NCBI GenBank assembly: GCA_027625915.1
Contig: JANTQA010000012.1
Location: 10,688,501-10,752,500 of the forward strand
Reading direction: 5' to 3'
DNA: 64,000 bases
DNA from: Anaeramoeba flamelloides
Lineage: Eukaryota > Metamonada > Anaeramoebidae
Below, piece after piece: positions 33,033-44,107 of the stretch (positions are counted from its first letter, which is position 1; each line of letters opens with the position of its first letter). Position numbers and translations under genes: made by a program. Under the pieces are notes generated by a model, which was given only the letters and a program-made list of their open reading frames with translations, did no database searches and was not told where the DNA came from.

Positions 33033-35189
33033 GCTAGTTCAAAGAATAAAAATTCTATTTTTCCTTTTTTTTTATTACTTAAATATGGTTTTTCATTACT
33101 AAATAAAACAAAAAAACAAATTTGTGTATAAGAATTTAAAAATCAAATAAAACAAAAAAGATTATTAAATTTATTGTTTTTTGGAAAATAAATTATAAAA
33201 TACAAAAAAATGGTTATTGGTTTGCAAAATAATTCACGAAAATAGTTCACTCGTTATTGTATTTTTTTTTTAATTCAATTTTTTTATTATATTTTCAAAG
33301 TAGTAAACTTGAGATTTTTTCTAAAATAAATTCGAAATAAAAGATCTTTAAAAACTTCCAAGAGTATTTATTGATTTTTTCATTCAGTTAAATATCAAAG
33401 TTTTTGAGACATCAATTCATTGAAATAATAACCGGCTTTAGTAAATACGAAATACAATTTAATGAGAAATTGCCCTCTTTTCTACTGAAAATTCGCTTTT
33501 TTTATTTATAATGTGTTTTTTGATTTTAATTCTTACCCTTTCTATTTTTTTTTTTTATGTACTTTTTGATAGAATATGATTAGAAGTTAATTGTAAGTTA
33601 TTATTTTCTTGGTCTTTTATATTTCTTCTTTTTTATTCGAATAACCTTTTCAAACAACAGTTGTCTTAATTCTATTAGATAAATACTCTAAATTAATTTT
33701 ACCAACCAATTCAATCGATTTTATTCCATCTGAAAAAAAATATGAAATTATGGAAAAAAATTATAAGAAAAATATTAAAAACAGTATCTTCCAATTTTAT
33801 GAGAAAAGAAGAACTTACTTGAAATTTTTAACATAATTATATCACTTTATAAAAATTTAAATAGCATTTGAAGAATTATTTAATATTTCTTGATAAATTT
33901 CTATTGTATCAGACAGAATTATTCATCAATTTTTGATTTTCTTTTTTTGGGACTCAGTTGAAATCGTGTTTTTAAAATAGCACCCCAAGATTGATGTTCA
34001 TATTTTCAATAATAAATAAAAATCTTGAGTTTATTGTTGTTTTTTTTTGTTATTTTTTAATCATCTTTTGAACTACTACCTAAATATATCAAATTGTATT
34101 CATTTAATTCATCAGTCTAAATTTTAATGATTCACCAAGCTAAAAAAAAAAGTCCAATGGATTTTATTGATAAAAAATATAACAATATATTTTTTTTAAC
34201 AATTTGAATTCTTATATTAATAAATCATTGAAGAGTTTTTAACTCTCAATTTATCTCTTTAAAAAATTGATTTGTGAAATAAAATTTTCTTAAGGTTCGA
34301 GTCATTACGGTGAAATTTTTTATTCTGAAATGGAAAAAAACTTTTTAGTAATTTTATTGAGGACCTAACACCAATCAAAAACCAACCAACCTATGATGTA
34401 CGATAGGTATCCAAAAATCAACAACCAAAAATGAGGACATTTTTAGAAAAAAGAGCCAAAGAGTTACACTCAATTTCCAATTAGAATGGTTGTGAATTAC
34501 AATTTTGAAAACAATTATGTCAGTTTTGAAGTGTCGCTCTTTGGCATTTTTTGAGAACTTGGTGACTTTTTTATTCTTTTTTTTCTTTTTTCAAATGAGT
34601 TATTTTTATTGAAAGACTGTTACCTAATCCTTACTTGGTCAAATTTAGAGGGTTTTAAAATATCCACAAATCAGACTAAATCCAATAAAATTGATTGCTA
34701 AATACAAGAAAGCAATTTGTTTTAAATTAAAGAAATTTAACCTCTTTTGAAAAAAGAAAATGAGAAAAGATGAATTTTTTTTTTTAAATTTTGTTTTTTT
34801 GAAATTGAGAACTCTTTTAAACTTATCTTTCTTGGTTTAATTTTTTGTCAAAGAGATCCTATGGAATATTTTTTTTGTTATTTGAATTTTGTCAACCAAA
34901 AGAAGGACTATTTCACAATACCCTTTTTGGTCTCAGGTCACCCCTTTAGTATGGTGTAAATCAAATTGACTATTTGTTTCAAGCCACTCCTTGGGTATGG
35001 AGTAAATCCATGGTAAATGACTAGACCCTTAAAGAATTTTTTTTTTTTATTTGTTTTATCAATTAAAGGGTGGGTAATAAAAGTCTATTTATTTACATTT
35101 TGTTCCAATATTTCATTTAATGGAGAATACATTTCCATATCTATAACCAAATCACCATTGAATAGTAACTCGGTGGTGTTTTGTTTTAA
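33033..35189. other. Intergenic, no gene seen
   Basis: AT-rich DNA. Two loosely similar motifs occur at 34940-35010 (GTATGGTGTAAATC and GTATGGAGTAAATC). A plus-strand frame at 35017-35205 starts in a T run and has no motif support. Confidence 0.45.
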
Positions 35190-35532
35190 GAGTTGTTCAA
35201 AATAGCCCTTTTTAACAATTTAATTTTAATTTTTCCCTAATCCGAATTGAAGAATGTAAGTCCAAGACCTTGGTAGGTAAGTTATAAAACCATGTCGTTT
35301 ATGTGTTATTAATTGAAATTTTTAATTAAGTTTGGTTTTATTTGGATCTTTTAAAGAAAATTTTTTTTCATTTAGTTTATTGACCAAAAAGTAAATTAAA
35401 ATTTTCTACTACAACCCAAAAATCTCAATTTATTCGTAACTCACCTACTAATCTATTAATCTTACACCCTTCAATTTGGATTAGGGAAAAATTAAAAATA
35501 AAAATATCAAAAATTGTCATTTTGAACCACTA
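35190..35532. mobile_element. Inverted-repeat element, family G, single copy
   Basis: The arms share TTTTAATTTTTCCCTAATCC, then AATTGAAG and TGTAAG, and GTAGGTRAGTTA. A GTTCAAAA block lies at the outer ends. The spacer is about 100 bp without a frame. Confidence 0.7.
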
Positions 35533-36272
35533 TTAAAACCCATACCAAACCCGAGATCGATCAGATAAGAACCAAATTAACAAGCCACTACACCCTACAC
35601 AAGATTATCTTTTTTTAATTTTCAGGGATTGTAAACCTTAAAGTTTATTTTCATATGATACACTTAAGAAATGACATGACCGTTTGTGTTAACTAAATAA
35701 TTTTGAATTTTGTTTCATTTCTTCTGAAATCAATTTGAAATTCAAGTAAAGTGTATTTATGTTCCAATCTAAACTAAATTAGAAGTTCAAAAATGATACA
35801 AGAAAAAAGAACTTTTGAAAAACTTTTGACAAATTTTTAATGGAAATTGATTTATTTTTCAAATAAAAATTGTCTTCGATTCACAAATCCACTATTTTAT
35901 GATTTAAAAGATAACACTGATGAAAGTAATTCTGTTTTGAACAAACCAAAATATTACCGTTAAAAAATTTTTACAAATAAACAAATAGCGATCTATTCAA
36001 TCAAAAGATATTTATCAATTTGAATTGAAAAAGAACTGGAAAAAGATCTGTAATCAAGTGACTGAACGATCAAGATTTCAATTGTACCAAAAACTAATTG
36101 AAATAACAACTCTCTCTTAACTTTTTTTTTTGTCGAAGATCCTGATAATATAAAAAAAATGGTTTGAAATCAAAATAATGAACAAGTGTGAGTTCCACAA
36201 TACAACCAAAAAATCTATCTTTTAATAGAGAATGATTCATTTTTTTGCTTTGCCTTTTTAAATAATTTTGTA

Positions 36273-36953
36273 ATGACGAGGGACAAACAAAAAAAAACAA
36301 GAATTTCCAGTTCAGAAAGCGCCACAGAAACTTCAACTATGAGTTCAACTCCATCTTCACCAAAAACTAAATCCAAAAACTTATCTGAAAAGGGGCTTCG
36401 ATCAACAAGGGAAAAACGATCAGGAAAAAGAAAAAAGAAAAGTAAAAAGGAACACAAAGCTCACAAAAGAAAAGAATTGAAAGGTAGGAAAGGATTGAAG
36501 GGGTTAAAAGGAACGAAGGGCAGAAAAGGATTGAAGGGGTTAAAAGGGTTGAAGGGAAGAAAAGGGTTAAAAGGCCAGAAGTCACCCTATGGGAAAAAGA
36601 CCCCAATGTTATCCCAATATGTGCAGAAAAGGCCAAGTGGGAATAGGTACAAGCCAGGGAAAAGGGCACTCAAAGAAATTCAACTACTCCAAAATACACA
36701 CCACATGCTAATGAGAAAACTTCCCTTTGCACGAGTTGTCCGATCCATTGCAAGAGATTGCAGTCGCGAAAGGCTCTCTGAGCTTCGATGGCAAAAAAAT
36801 GCAATCCTTTGCCTGCAAGAGGCAACCGAAAACTTCATAATAGATTTCTTAAACGATATGAATTTATGCGCAATACACGCGAAAAGAGTGACAATCATGG
36901 ACAGAGACGTTCATCTTTTGAAAAGACTCAAAAATTTGGATTCTTTCCAATAA
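36273..36953 (+). CDS. Centromeric histone H3 variant (CENP-A/cenH3)
   Basis: This intronless gene encodes 226 aa and ends in TAA. Residues 124-226 are a histone H3 fold in the right order. They begin NRYKPGKRALKEIQLLQNT (alpha-N) and MLMRKLPFARVVRSIARD (alpha-1), and continue RWQKNAILCLQEATENF (alpha-2) and NLCAIHAKRVTIMDRDVHLL (end of alpha-2 to alpha-3). Loop 1 (CSRERLSELRW) is about four residues longer than in canonical H3. Trp173 sits where CENP-A has Trp and H3 has Phe; both are hallmarks of cenH3. The 123-residue tail does not resemble the H3 tail (no ARTKQT or ARKS). It is Ser/Thr-rich, then Lys-rich, then holds eleven K-G-x triplets (residues 70-102). The protein should mark centromeric nucleosomes. 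Canonical H3 is excluded by the tail and loop 1; a divergent non-centromeric variant is the alternative. Confidence 0.9.
   Translation: MTRDKQKKTRISSSESATETSTMSSTPSSPKTKSKNLSEKGLRSTREKRSGKRKKKSKKEHKAHKRKELKGRKGLKGLKGTKGRKGLKGLKGLKGRKGLKGQKSPYGKKTPMLSQYVQKRPSGNRYKPGKRALKEIQLLQNTHHMLMRKLPFARVVRSIARDCSRERLSELRWQKNAILCLQEATENFIIDFLNDMNLCAIHAKRVTIMDRDVHLLKRLKNLDSFQ
36480..36578 (+). repeat. Coding minisatellite for (K-G-x)n in the cenH3 tail
   Basis: The DNA shows a 36-base higher-order period (12 residues), with AAAGGATTGAAGGGGTTAAA occurring twice. The peptide repeats KGR KGL KGL KGT, KGR KGL KGL KGL, KGR KGL KGQ. The region is much richer in G than anything nearby. Confidence 0.9.
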
Positions 36954-36959
36954 TTACTC

Positions 36960-36976
36960 GCCTATCTTGAATAGGC
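36960..36976 (+). terminator. Stem-loop 6 bases after the cenH3 stop codon
   Basis: GCCTAT, loop CTTGA, ATAGGC gives a perfect 6-bp stem with a 5-base loop, followed by TTTTAGCCCC. Position and size recall the histone mRNA 3' stem-loop, although the sequence is not the metazoan consensus. It could also be chance. Confidence 0.45.
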
Positions 36977-38214
36977 TTTTAGCCCCTTTCTCTTGTTTTT
37001 TACACCATGGGTGAGATTTGCCTGGGTTGGTTTCAAATAATCAATTTAACCAATCCAAATTTTCTTATGAATCGATCATCCTAAAATCAATTATTTTTTT
37101 TTGCAATTTATATTATTTTTATTTTAAGGGATTTGTTTGATCTATAAATTTTAAAATAAATTCTGAAAAATAACAACTTTCATAAAGTTTCTGATTTAAT
37201 GTTTTGTTTGGGTTTTAAAAAGACCTGGAAAAAAAAGTAAAAACAATTAACTATTGTCAAAACAACCCGTACAGACTCGTTTAAACTACTGTTTCAAAAT
37301 AAAAAGCGTGTTTTTTTTGTTATAGTTGACCAATACATTAACCAATTAAAGAAACCAATAATAAACCCTAAATAAATATGGCACTGGTTTCTTAGAGCAC
37401 CATTATTAAAAAAAGCAAGTCTACAAATGAAGTATCAAACTGGAATATTTTATCTCCAAAACTCGACACAATTTTTGAGAAAATTTTTATTATTTCATAA
37501 AAAACAAAAAAATTCATAAAAATTGTGAATATTATGGAAAATTTTCAACTATTGGCATGAATAATTTAAATTTTACACAAACAACGAGACCCTTACTTTC
37601 AAAACTGATTTGAACTTAGGTATTTTATTTGGTCGTCGATTGCAAAAAATTATAACAAGAAATTGATCTAATTTCATTCCTAATGAAAAAATCTCTGTAA
37701 AAATTCAAGGTGTTTACCTTCAAAAACAATTTGAACTTGGTATCGTGTTGTGATGAGAATTAGATATAAATTGTAACTAGAAGAAAAGAAATAACCTGTT
37801 TTATAATGATAAAACTTTGTGCATTTTTTTTTTTTTAGATCACTTTAATAGTTTGTTGATTTTTCTATTTCATTCACGTCAAGAAAATTTAAAGTAATAT
37901 CTAAAATTGAGATTTTTTCGAAAAAGGTAATCAAAATATTAATTGGGAAATCAAAAATTTAACAGTATTAGACATAAAGCGAAATCAATTTTGAGAAAAT
38001 TTGATAATAAATATCTTAAGGTGGAAAGGCCAAAAATATTTAAAAATTCAAAGTTATAATAACGATATCAATCAATATTCAAATAACAAAATAATATCAA
38101 GTGCCGATCTCTTGTTGTAGCTTTATATTTTGTTCTAAAAATCTATTGATTTTCTAATCAATACAAAAAATAAAAAAAACCCAATAATTTTGTAAAAAAA
38201 GTAAAAAAGGAAAA
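36977..38214. other. Intergenic after cenH3, no gene seen
   Basis: AT-rich DNA. A diverged direct repeat lies at about 37590-37670 and 37715-37795 (TTTGAACTTAGGTAT and TTTGAACTTGGTAT in similar context). I find no frame. Confidence 0.5.
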
Positions 38215-38606
38215 AAAAAGTGAAATTCAGTCTTTAACTGGGAAATATTTAATCCTACTGAAAATTCAAATTAAGATCAATTAATAAAAGAAAAAATAAT
38301 TAAGTAAAGATAAAATGAAGGATTAAACACAATAACAGTTTTTGTAATACTCCCATCTATCTATGGATTTTTCTTTGATTTTTCAATTATTAATAATTTA
38401 TTGGAAAAATTAACTATTATTTTTGAGAGCTCCAAAACCACTTTCATATTTTCGATAATCAAGTAGATTTTAATTGTATTTCTTGGAATGATTGAAAAAA
38501 ATAAAATGTAATTATTACTTAAAGTTATATTTGTTTCTTCTTTTAATTGGTTTAACTTTTCCCTTTCAGTAATAATGCTAATTAAAAACTACATAGGATT
38601 TTTTTA
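38215..38606 (-). mobile_element. TIR element, family A, copy 3 (degraded)
   Basis: It is colinear with the copy at 20893-21315 through GATCAAT, AAAATGAAG, the ACAATAACAG block, GAGCTCCAAAACC, TCAAGTAGATTT and GTTTCTTCTTTTAATTGGTT. The terminal repeats are decayed (CTTTAACTGGGAAAT; GCTAATTAAAAACTA). Confidence 0.75.
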
Positions 38607-38631
38607 TTTACTCTTTTATTTTTTTCCATGA

Positions 38632-39080
38632 AAGGTAAAAGCTTTTTTCTCCAAGTTTTTGACTTGATTCTGAAAATATATCATTTTTTTGGAATAAACA
38701 GAAAATCCAAGAAAAGCTAAATATAATTTTTATGATTTCTAAAGACTGGAGTAAAATCAGAGATTTTACTCAATTCTTTAAATTCTGGAAAAGTTCAAGG
38801 CGGTTTTTATTGATTTGAGAAATATATAGGAAAATTTATTTAAATTTCTTTTTTATTTCAAAAATTTTGGAAAAAAAAAACAAACAATGTCTTTCTTGAG
38901 GTTTTCTGTTTTATCTGTAAAATCTATCGATTTACAAATAAACAGAAAAATATGCAAAGATAACTACGATTTTTACGATTTAAAAAGAATAGAGGAAGAT
39001 CAGAGATTTTCCTCAATTCTAAAAATTATGGAAAAGCTAAAGGCTTTTTTAATTTGAGAAATATATAGGTAAATTTATTT
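38632..39080. repeat. Hairpin-module repeat family, degraded cluster
   Basis: Several hairpins follow one another: GAGATTTTACTCAATTCTTT opposite its AGTAAAATC arm; GAGGTTTTCTGTTTTAT opposite AAATAAACAGAAAA around ATCGAT; and two AAAAGCTAA-type ends. The same modules occur at 44108-45316 and 62385-63245. Confidence 0.65.
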
Positions 39081-39126
39081 AAATTCCCTTTTTTTTTTCT
39101 CAAATCATAAAAACAAAAAAGAAAGA

Positions 39127-39327
39127 TACAGTCAGTTTCACTTTTAAGACACAAACTTTCAACGAAATTTAAGGCACAAAAAAAATATCAAATTAAAGCA
39201 CAAAATTCAAATTCTAGTAAAAATAAATTGTCAAAATTAAAATTCCAAATTTTGTGCCTTAATTTGAGATTTTTTTGTGCCTTAAATTTCGTTGAAAGTT
39301 TGTGCCTTAAAAGTGAAACTGACTGTA
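39127..39327. mobile_element. Palindromic MITE, family C, copy 2
   Basis: The 200-bp element is an almost perfect hairpin. It starts TACAGTCAGTTTCACTTTTA and carries GGCACAAA, CGAAATTTAAGGCACAAA and AAATTAAAGCACAAAATT, mirrored at the other end as GTGCCTTAATTTGAGATTTT. It is flanked by TA. A plus-strand frame that crosses it is not a gene. Confidence 0.9.
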
Positions 39328-39780
39328 TAGGTTATTTAAAAGGGAGGATTTTCCACTTCAATACTAAAATAAGAACTTTCACAAAATACCCAAATAGATA
39401 TTCTTATGTTATGATGAATATAAAAATAAAATCTTTCAATTTATCCAAAAAATACTCCAAATTAGAAAAAGATGAAACAACCGATCATTTTTTATGGGAA
39501 TGGTAATTATACAAAGATAATCAAATAATTTGGATTAAAAAATTAATTGAAATTAATAACAACAATACATATAATATCTCAAATATAATTCAAAATTAAG
39601 AACCTCTATTTATCTTGCAATTAATAAATGTTAAGTAAAATGATGGTTCTTTATAGAAATTTCTAAGCAAATAATTAGAACTTAGGAAAGTGAGGACAAG
39701 TACTTATAATATTGTAAAGTGTCTAGTTTTTTTTTCTTTTTTTAAATTTAAAATTCAAAAAAAAAACAATTTTGCCTTTC

Positions 39781-39860
39781 AATAGGTTTTCTCTTTTATT
39801 CTGACAATCAATAAAATTTTGAAATAAACAGAAAACCCAAGAAAAGCTAACTACTTTAAG
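39781..39860. repeat. Hairpin-module repeat, single relic module
   Basis: AGGTTTTCTCTTTTATTCTG is followed by AAATAAACAGAAAACCCAAG and AAAAGCTAAC, the arms of one module type of the family best seen at 44108-45316. Confidence 0.6.
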
Positions 39861-40358
39861 ATGGAATTGATTTCCTGGCTTCAAATAAAAAAACAATACA
39901 AACTTATTTTGAATATAGATTTTTACACATAATTTTCCAGTTATTTTTATTTTTTTAAAATATAACGTAGATTGTTAGTTTCAGTAATCTAAAAAAAATT
40001 TTTCTGAAGATCAACCTAAAAAAGATAACTAATGAAAACAATAAGGGAATATAAAAAGTGAAAATTGAGGAACTATTAAAAACTAATCATCAATCTCTCA
40101 TGATTGACAGACAAAACGAGGAATATTCAAAGTAATATATTTTCATTTCAATAATTGGAAAAAAAAATTTCGAAAATACAATATTATCTACTATTTGCTT
40201 TATCCCCCCCCCCTTTTTTTTTTTTTGAAATAATTTCTTAACCAAGAGATTTAATACCTTGAATAAATATTTACAATTTAAATAAAAAATTATAGAGCAT
40301 TAATAACAAGTAGAAAAAATTCCGTAATTTTTTAAATTAATTGAGTACTATCAAGATG

Positions 40359-41072
40359 TAAACTCTGTTTCCGTCAAAGTGCCCAACATTTTTATCAAAT
40401 ATCAATTATTTTATATAATTGATATTTGAAGAACAAATAAGAAATAAACAGAATAATAAACATCAAAGAATTGTTGATACATGTCTGAAAGAAAACTAAT
40501 TAATCAATAATTTTTCTTAAAAATTGAAAAACTCAAATTCTCTATGGGAACATTGAGAAAAACAACGATATCCGTTTGGAACTTCTACTGGAATTTGAAT
40601 AATAAATACGAAACATTTTTTCAATTCATTTTCCAATACTTTTGTTTTAGAAATCAAGTCCCCAAACGAAATGTATTGATATTTGTGGTCTCTATTTGAA
40701 AAATGAAATGTAAATGAAGTGAAAATTTTTTAACATTTATTAAACAAATATCAAGATTAAAGATCGAATAGAATTGCAATAGAAATCAATATGATTTCTC
40801 AACAATGATTTCCACAGGTTTCAATAACCATTAGAATAACACGTTTTTACCAAGTGACAATTGATCTTGTTATAAAAAAAATTTTTGCAACTGAATGAGG
40901 TTTTAAAAAAAAAATCGAAAAAAAAAAAAAAAATGTGTAAAACTGTGAAAAAATGAATACAATTTTGAAAATTTCCAAAATAAAATTTTTCTTCTAATAT
41001 CTATGCAAACCCTTTAAACACATTTATTTCACCCATTACAACTGGGCCCCTTTGACTGAAAAATAGTTTATA
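40359..41072 (-). mobile_element. TIR element, family B, copy 2
   Basis: Colinear with copy 1 (2499-3211) in the opposite orientation over almost its whole length, with ends AACTCTGTTTCCGTCAAAG and TGGGCCCCTTTGACTGAAA. It ends about 90 bases from the stop codon of the WD40 exon at 41165. There is no frame inside. Confidence 0.85.
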
Positions 41073-41164
41073 TATACATATTTATATAAAATAAAAGAAA
41101 ATAAAAATTGAATTATTTTATTCTAATGATATAAATGAAAACAATAAAAACAAATTCTATTTGG

Positions 41165-41570
41165 TTAATTTTCATCCTTTTCAGAAGAGGAATTTTCTTC
41201 TGAATCAGAAAAATTTTCATAAAAAATTTGCTCCGAGTTATATTGTAAAACGGAATTTCTAGCAATTGAATTTAAATATTCTTGATGAATAATCGTGTCT
41301 TTCCACAGAATGACTAAATTGTCAGATGAACATGTTGCAAAAGAGTGATAATTCAAAGTTACAAGTTGATTCACCATTCCAGTGTTTATTGGTGGAACCA
41401 TTTCCACACAATATTGTAGCGCCTTTTCACTTAAATCACCTTTATTAATAGATTTTTTGGGGGTTTGTTTATTTGGTTTATTATTATTCTCATTATCCTC
41501 ATCCTTGTCAAGATCTGCTGTTTTCCAAATTCCTAGGGAACCACCAAGTGAATAAGTTACTAAGCAATCA
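41165..41570 (-). CDS. C-terminal exon of a WD40-repeat gene
   Basis: The exon begins after the acceptor TTTTATAG at 41571 and has 135 codons plus one base, ending in TAA. Two WD-like blades are visible: SDCLVTYSLGGSLGIWKTAD, and after an acidic Asn/Lys-rich insert of about 40 residues, NTGMVNQLVTLNYHSFAT followed by CSSDNLVILWKD. The end is acidic (SDSEENSSSEKDEN). The 5' exons must lie at higher coordinates, but no WD-like exon is recognisable in the 4.7 kb before the next gene. Either they are short and hidden, or the gene is truncated. The frame is intact and codon use looks coding, so I favour a real gene of unknown WD40 subfamily. Confidence 0.55.
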
Positions 41571-44107
41571 CTATAAAATCAAAATATTTGGAAAAGAAAA
41601 GAGAAATTTAAAAAGAAGTTAAAATTTTTACAAACTTTGTTAAAGTCAGATTATGTTAGGATTTTTTTTAAAAAGAGAAAACTACATTCCGAGTTTTGAA
41701 GATTTAAATGTATTTATTTAACCCAATAGATCCACTACGTCTTTTTTTATATTTGTCCATTGAGAAAGAGGAAGTAAATTATGAAAAAATTTAGAGTGTA
41801 CCTTATTTTTTCTAAAAAAACCCGAAAAAAAAATTTACCCGAAAAAATTTTTTTCATTAAAATACCTAAAATACAATTAATTCACCAAGTTTATTCAATT
41901 TCTTAGTTATTTTTCATTTTTTGATTTAAATTGGAATTTTTTAAACTTAATTTTTCATTTTGTTCTTATATTTTTTCAAAAAAAGCAAAATTCAAAATTA
42001 TTGGATTATTTTTTTTTTCATTTTTTTTAAATTTTGATTTAACGATCAAGTAAAAATGAAAAAACAAAACAAAAACAAAGATCATTTTTCTTCAGCCAAT
42101 AGACTTGTTATTTTTTTAAAATAATACCAATTAGTTTTTGTGAATTTAATTTTCCATAGGTTTGGAATAAAAATCTCCACAAAGACTTTGTAGAGTGCCC
42201 CAAACTCAATTTGTCTTGAAACTTTTCATTAAATTGAGAGAAACAAAACAAACAAAAAATTCCTACATATGGAGAAATCAAATGATTTCTGTGTGAAAAT
42301 GGTAATTCAGTTCAAAAAATCAAACATGATAAATCCAATCCACTTAGACATTGACGGATTTTCAATTCGGTGACAATAACCAAAAGGTACCAAAAATAAC
42401 CAAAAATACCAAAGTAACCAAAGAAAAAACCATAAGAACCAAAAATAAAAAATCTTTGAGAAAACTACAAATCCTTTGTCAGAATTGCTCTGATTTATGG
42501 AGACGCTTGAACAATTCAAGTAACTCAATTTAAAAACTAATTGACAATGTGATCTTCCAAAGTTAGAGTTATTTATTGAGAATTGTCTAAAATGATCTTT
42601 TTTTCAATCTCAGAAATCGTTATTATTTTACCCTTTTCTTTCCAAATTTCTTGATTTAAAAAGAAAGAAACGAAAATGAAGTATTTTTTTTCCCATTTCT
42701 TATTCAAATATCAATAAAATAATTTATTGCTACAAATTGTTGTAAATTTCAAAGAACACCCCATAACAATTTTAAATTATATTGTTCAAAAAGGTTTTTA
42801 AGACAAGTTGGTTATTTTCAACTTAGTTTTAAAAAATTAAAAACTGTTAGAAAATCCTTTTTTGAATTTTTCCTTAGTTTTTCCAAAAAATCTTTCAGTG
42901 GTTATATAACAGAACTCGAGTATTTTTTGTTCAATTACTGGTATTTCTTATTAAATGTGAAAAAAAATTCACATCATTTTAGTTTTTTCAATTTTTCTTT
43001 TTAAAGGGAGTTTTCAAAGTAGGTGGTTGAACTTTGTTCCAAAATTTCCATTCTAAATTTTAAAATAAAGCAAAATCTTTTCCTATTATTATAAAAATAA
43101 TAGTTTTTGTGCTTTTTTTCTTAATAATCTTTTCTTTTTCAAAAGTAATTAATTGTAGAAAGTAACTTAATTAGAAAAGAGGTTAGTAAACGCCAAGAAA
43201 TAATATCTCCGATAATGTTGAGAGTAAAAAATTGGTTGTTTTGGAAATTTGGAAAAAAATTGTTTTTTTCATTTCTTGAAGAAAGATCATGTTTGGAAAA
43301 TTGTTTGTTGTTGGTGAGGTTTTTGTGTTTTTTTTTTTCATAAAATTAGCTTCAGTTGTTTAAATTTTGAATGTGTATGTGAAAGATCCTTCAAACAAAA
43401 AAATTATTGAGTGATAAAAATGTATTTGTCAAGAATTAAGAAATTTAAAATGTATGAATCAGAACAGTTTATTTGTACTTTCTTCCATTAATACTTTACC
43501 TCATAAATATTTTAAGATTTATATTGTGAGTGAATTTGGATTTAAGGAAAAAAGTTAAATATTTAGAAACTCACAATAATAAAACCAACCAAAGTTATTT
43601 TAACAGAAATTAGTAATTGTGAGTTTCTTCCGCAAAGGGGTTTGCTTTTAATTTACCTTTAAACTTGAGTTTGATTATTTGTGATTGCTGAAAAAAAAGT
43701 AAAAAGAAAAAAATTAAAAAACTTTTTTGGTTAGATAATTAACAAATTAATTCAAAAAAACCGAACAGTGACCAGTTTAAACTCAGCTGTTGTTTAAAAC
43801 AATCAAAAAACTCTGAATATAAAAATTAATTTCACTTATTTCGAAAAAAATTTGATCTTTGAAATAAAATTCGAAATTTAAGTTACTTTTTGTTTACTTC
43901 AAAAAAAATCAAGTGTAGTTATCATAAATTACACAGAATAAGAAGTTAAAAAATTTCGGGTAATTTTTTTTTCGGGTTTTTTTAGAAAATTTACTAATTT
44001 ACCAAAAATTTATGAAAATAAAAAAAAAAAAAAGCGAAGAAAAAGAGATATAATATTAAAAAAAAAAAAAAACAATGACAATATCATATGTATAACTAAA
44101 TTAAAAA
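41571..44107. other. Intergenic or intronic, no exon recognised
   Basis: AT-rich DNA. Minor items are an imperfect ACCAAAAATA-type tandem repeat at 42370-42445 and a family B fragment near 42660-42720. A minus-strand frame at 42307-42528 is Trp/Phe-rich only because it crosses that tandem repeat. Confidence 0.5.
42370..42445 (+). repeat. Minisatellite with ACCAAAAATA-like unit
   Basis: About seven imperfect copies of a 9-12 base unit (ACCAAAAGGT, ACCAAAAATA, ACCAAAAATACC, ACCAAAGTA and similar) lie in tandem. Confidence 0.75.

Noticed and set aside
34290-34320. GGTTCGAGTC resembling a tRNA T-loop
   Set aside because: The flanking bases do not pair and there is no D or anticodon arm upstream.
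39228-39506. 92-codon plus-strand frame
   Set aside because: Its first third is the arm of a family C palindrome; the rest has no recognisable similarity.
42307-42533. Trp/Phe-rich minus frame and Lys/Thr-rich plus frame
   Set aside because: Both are readings of the ACCAAAAATA minisatellite.
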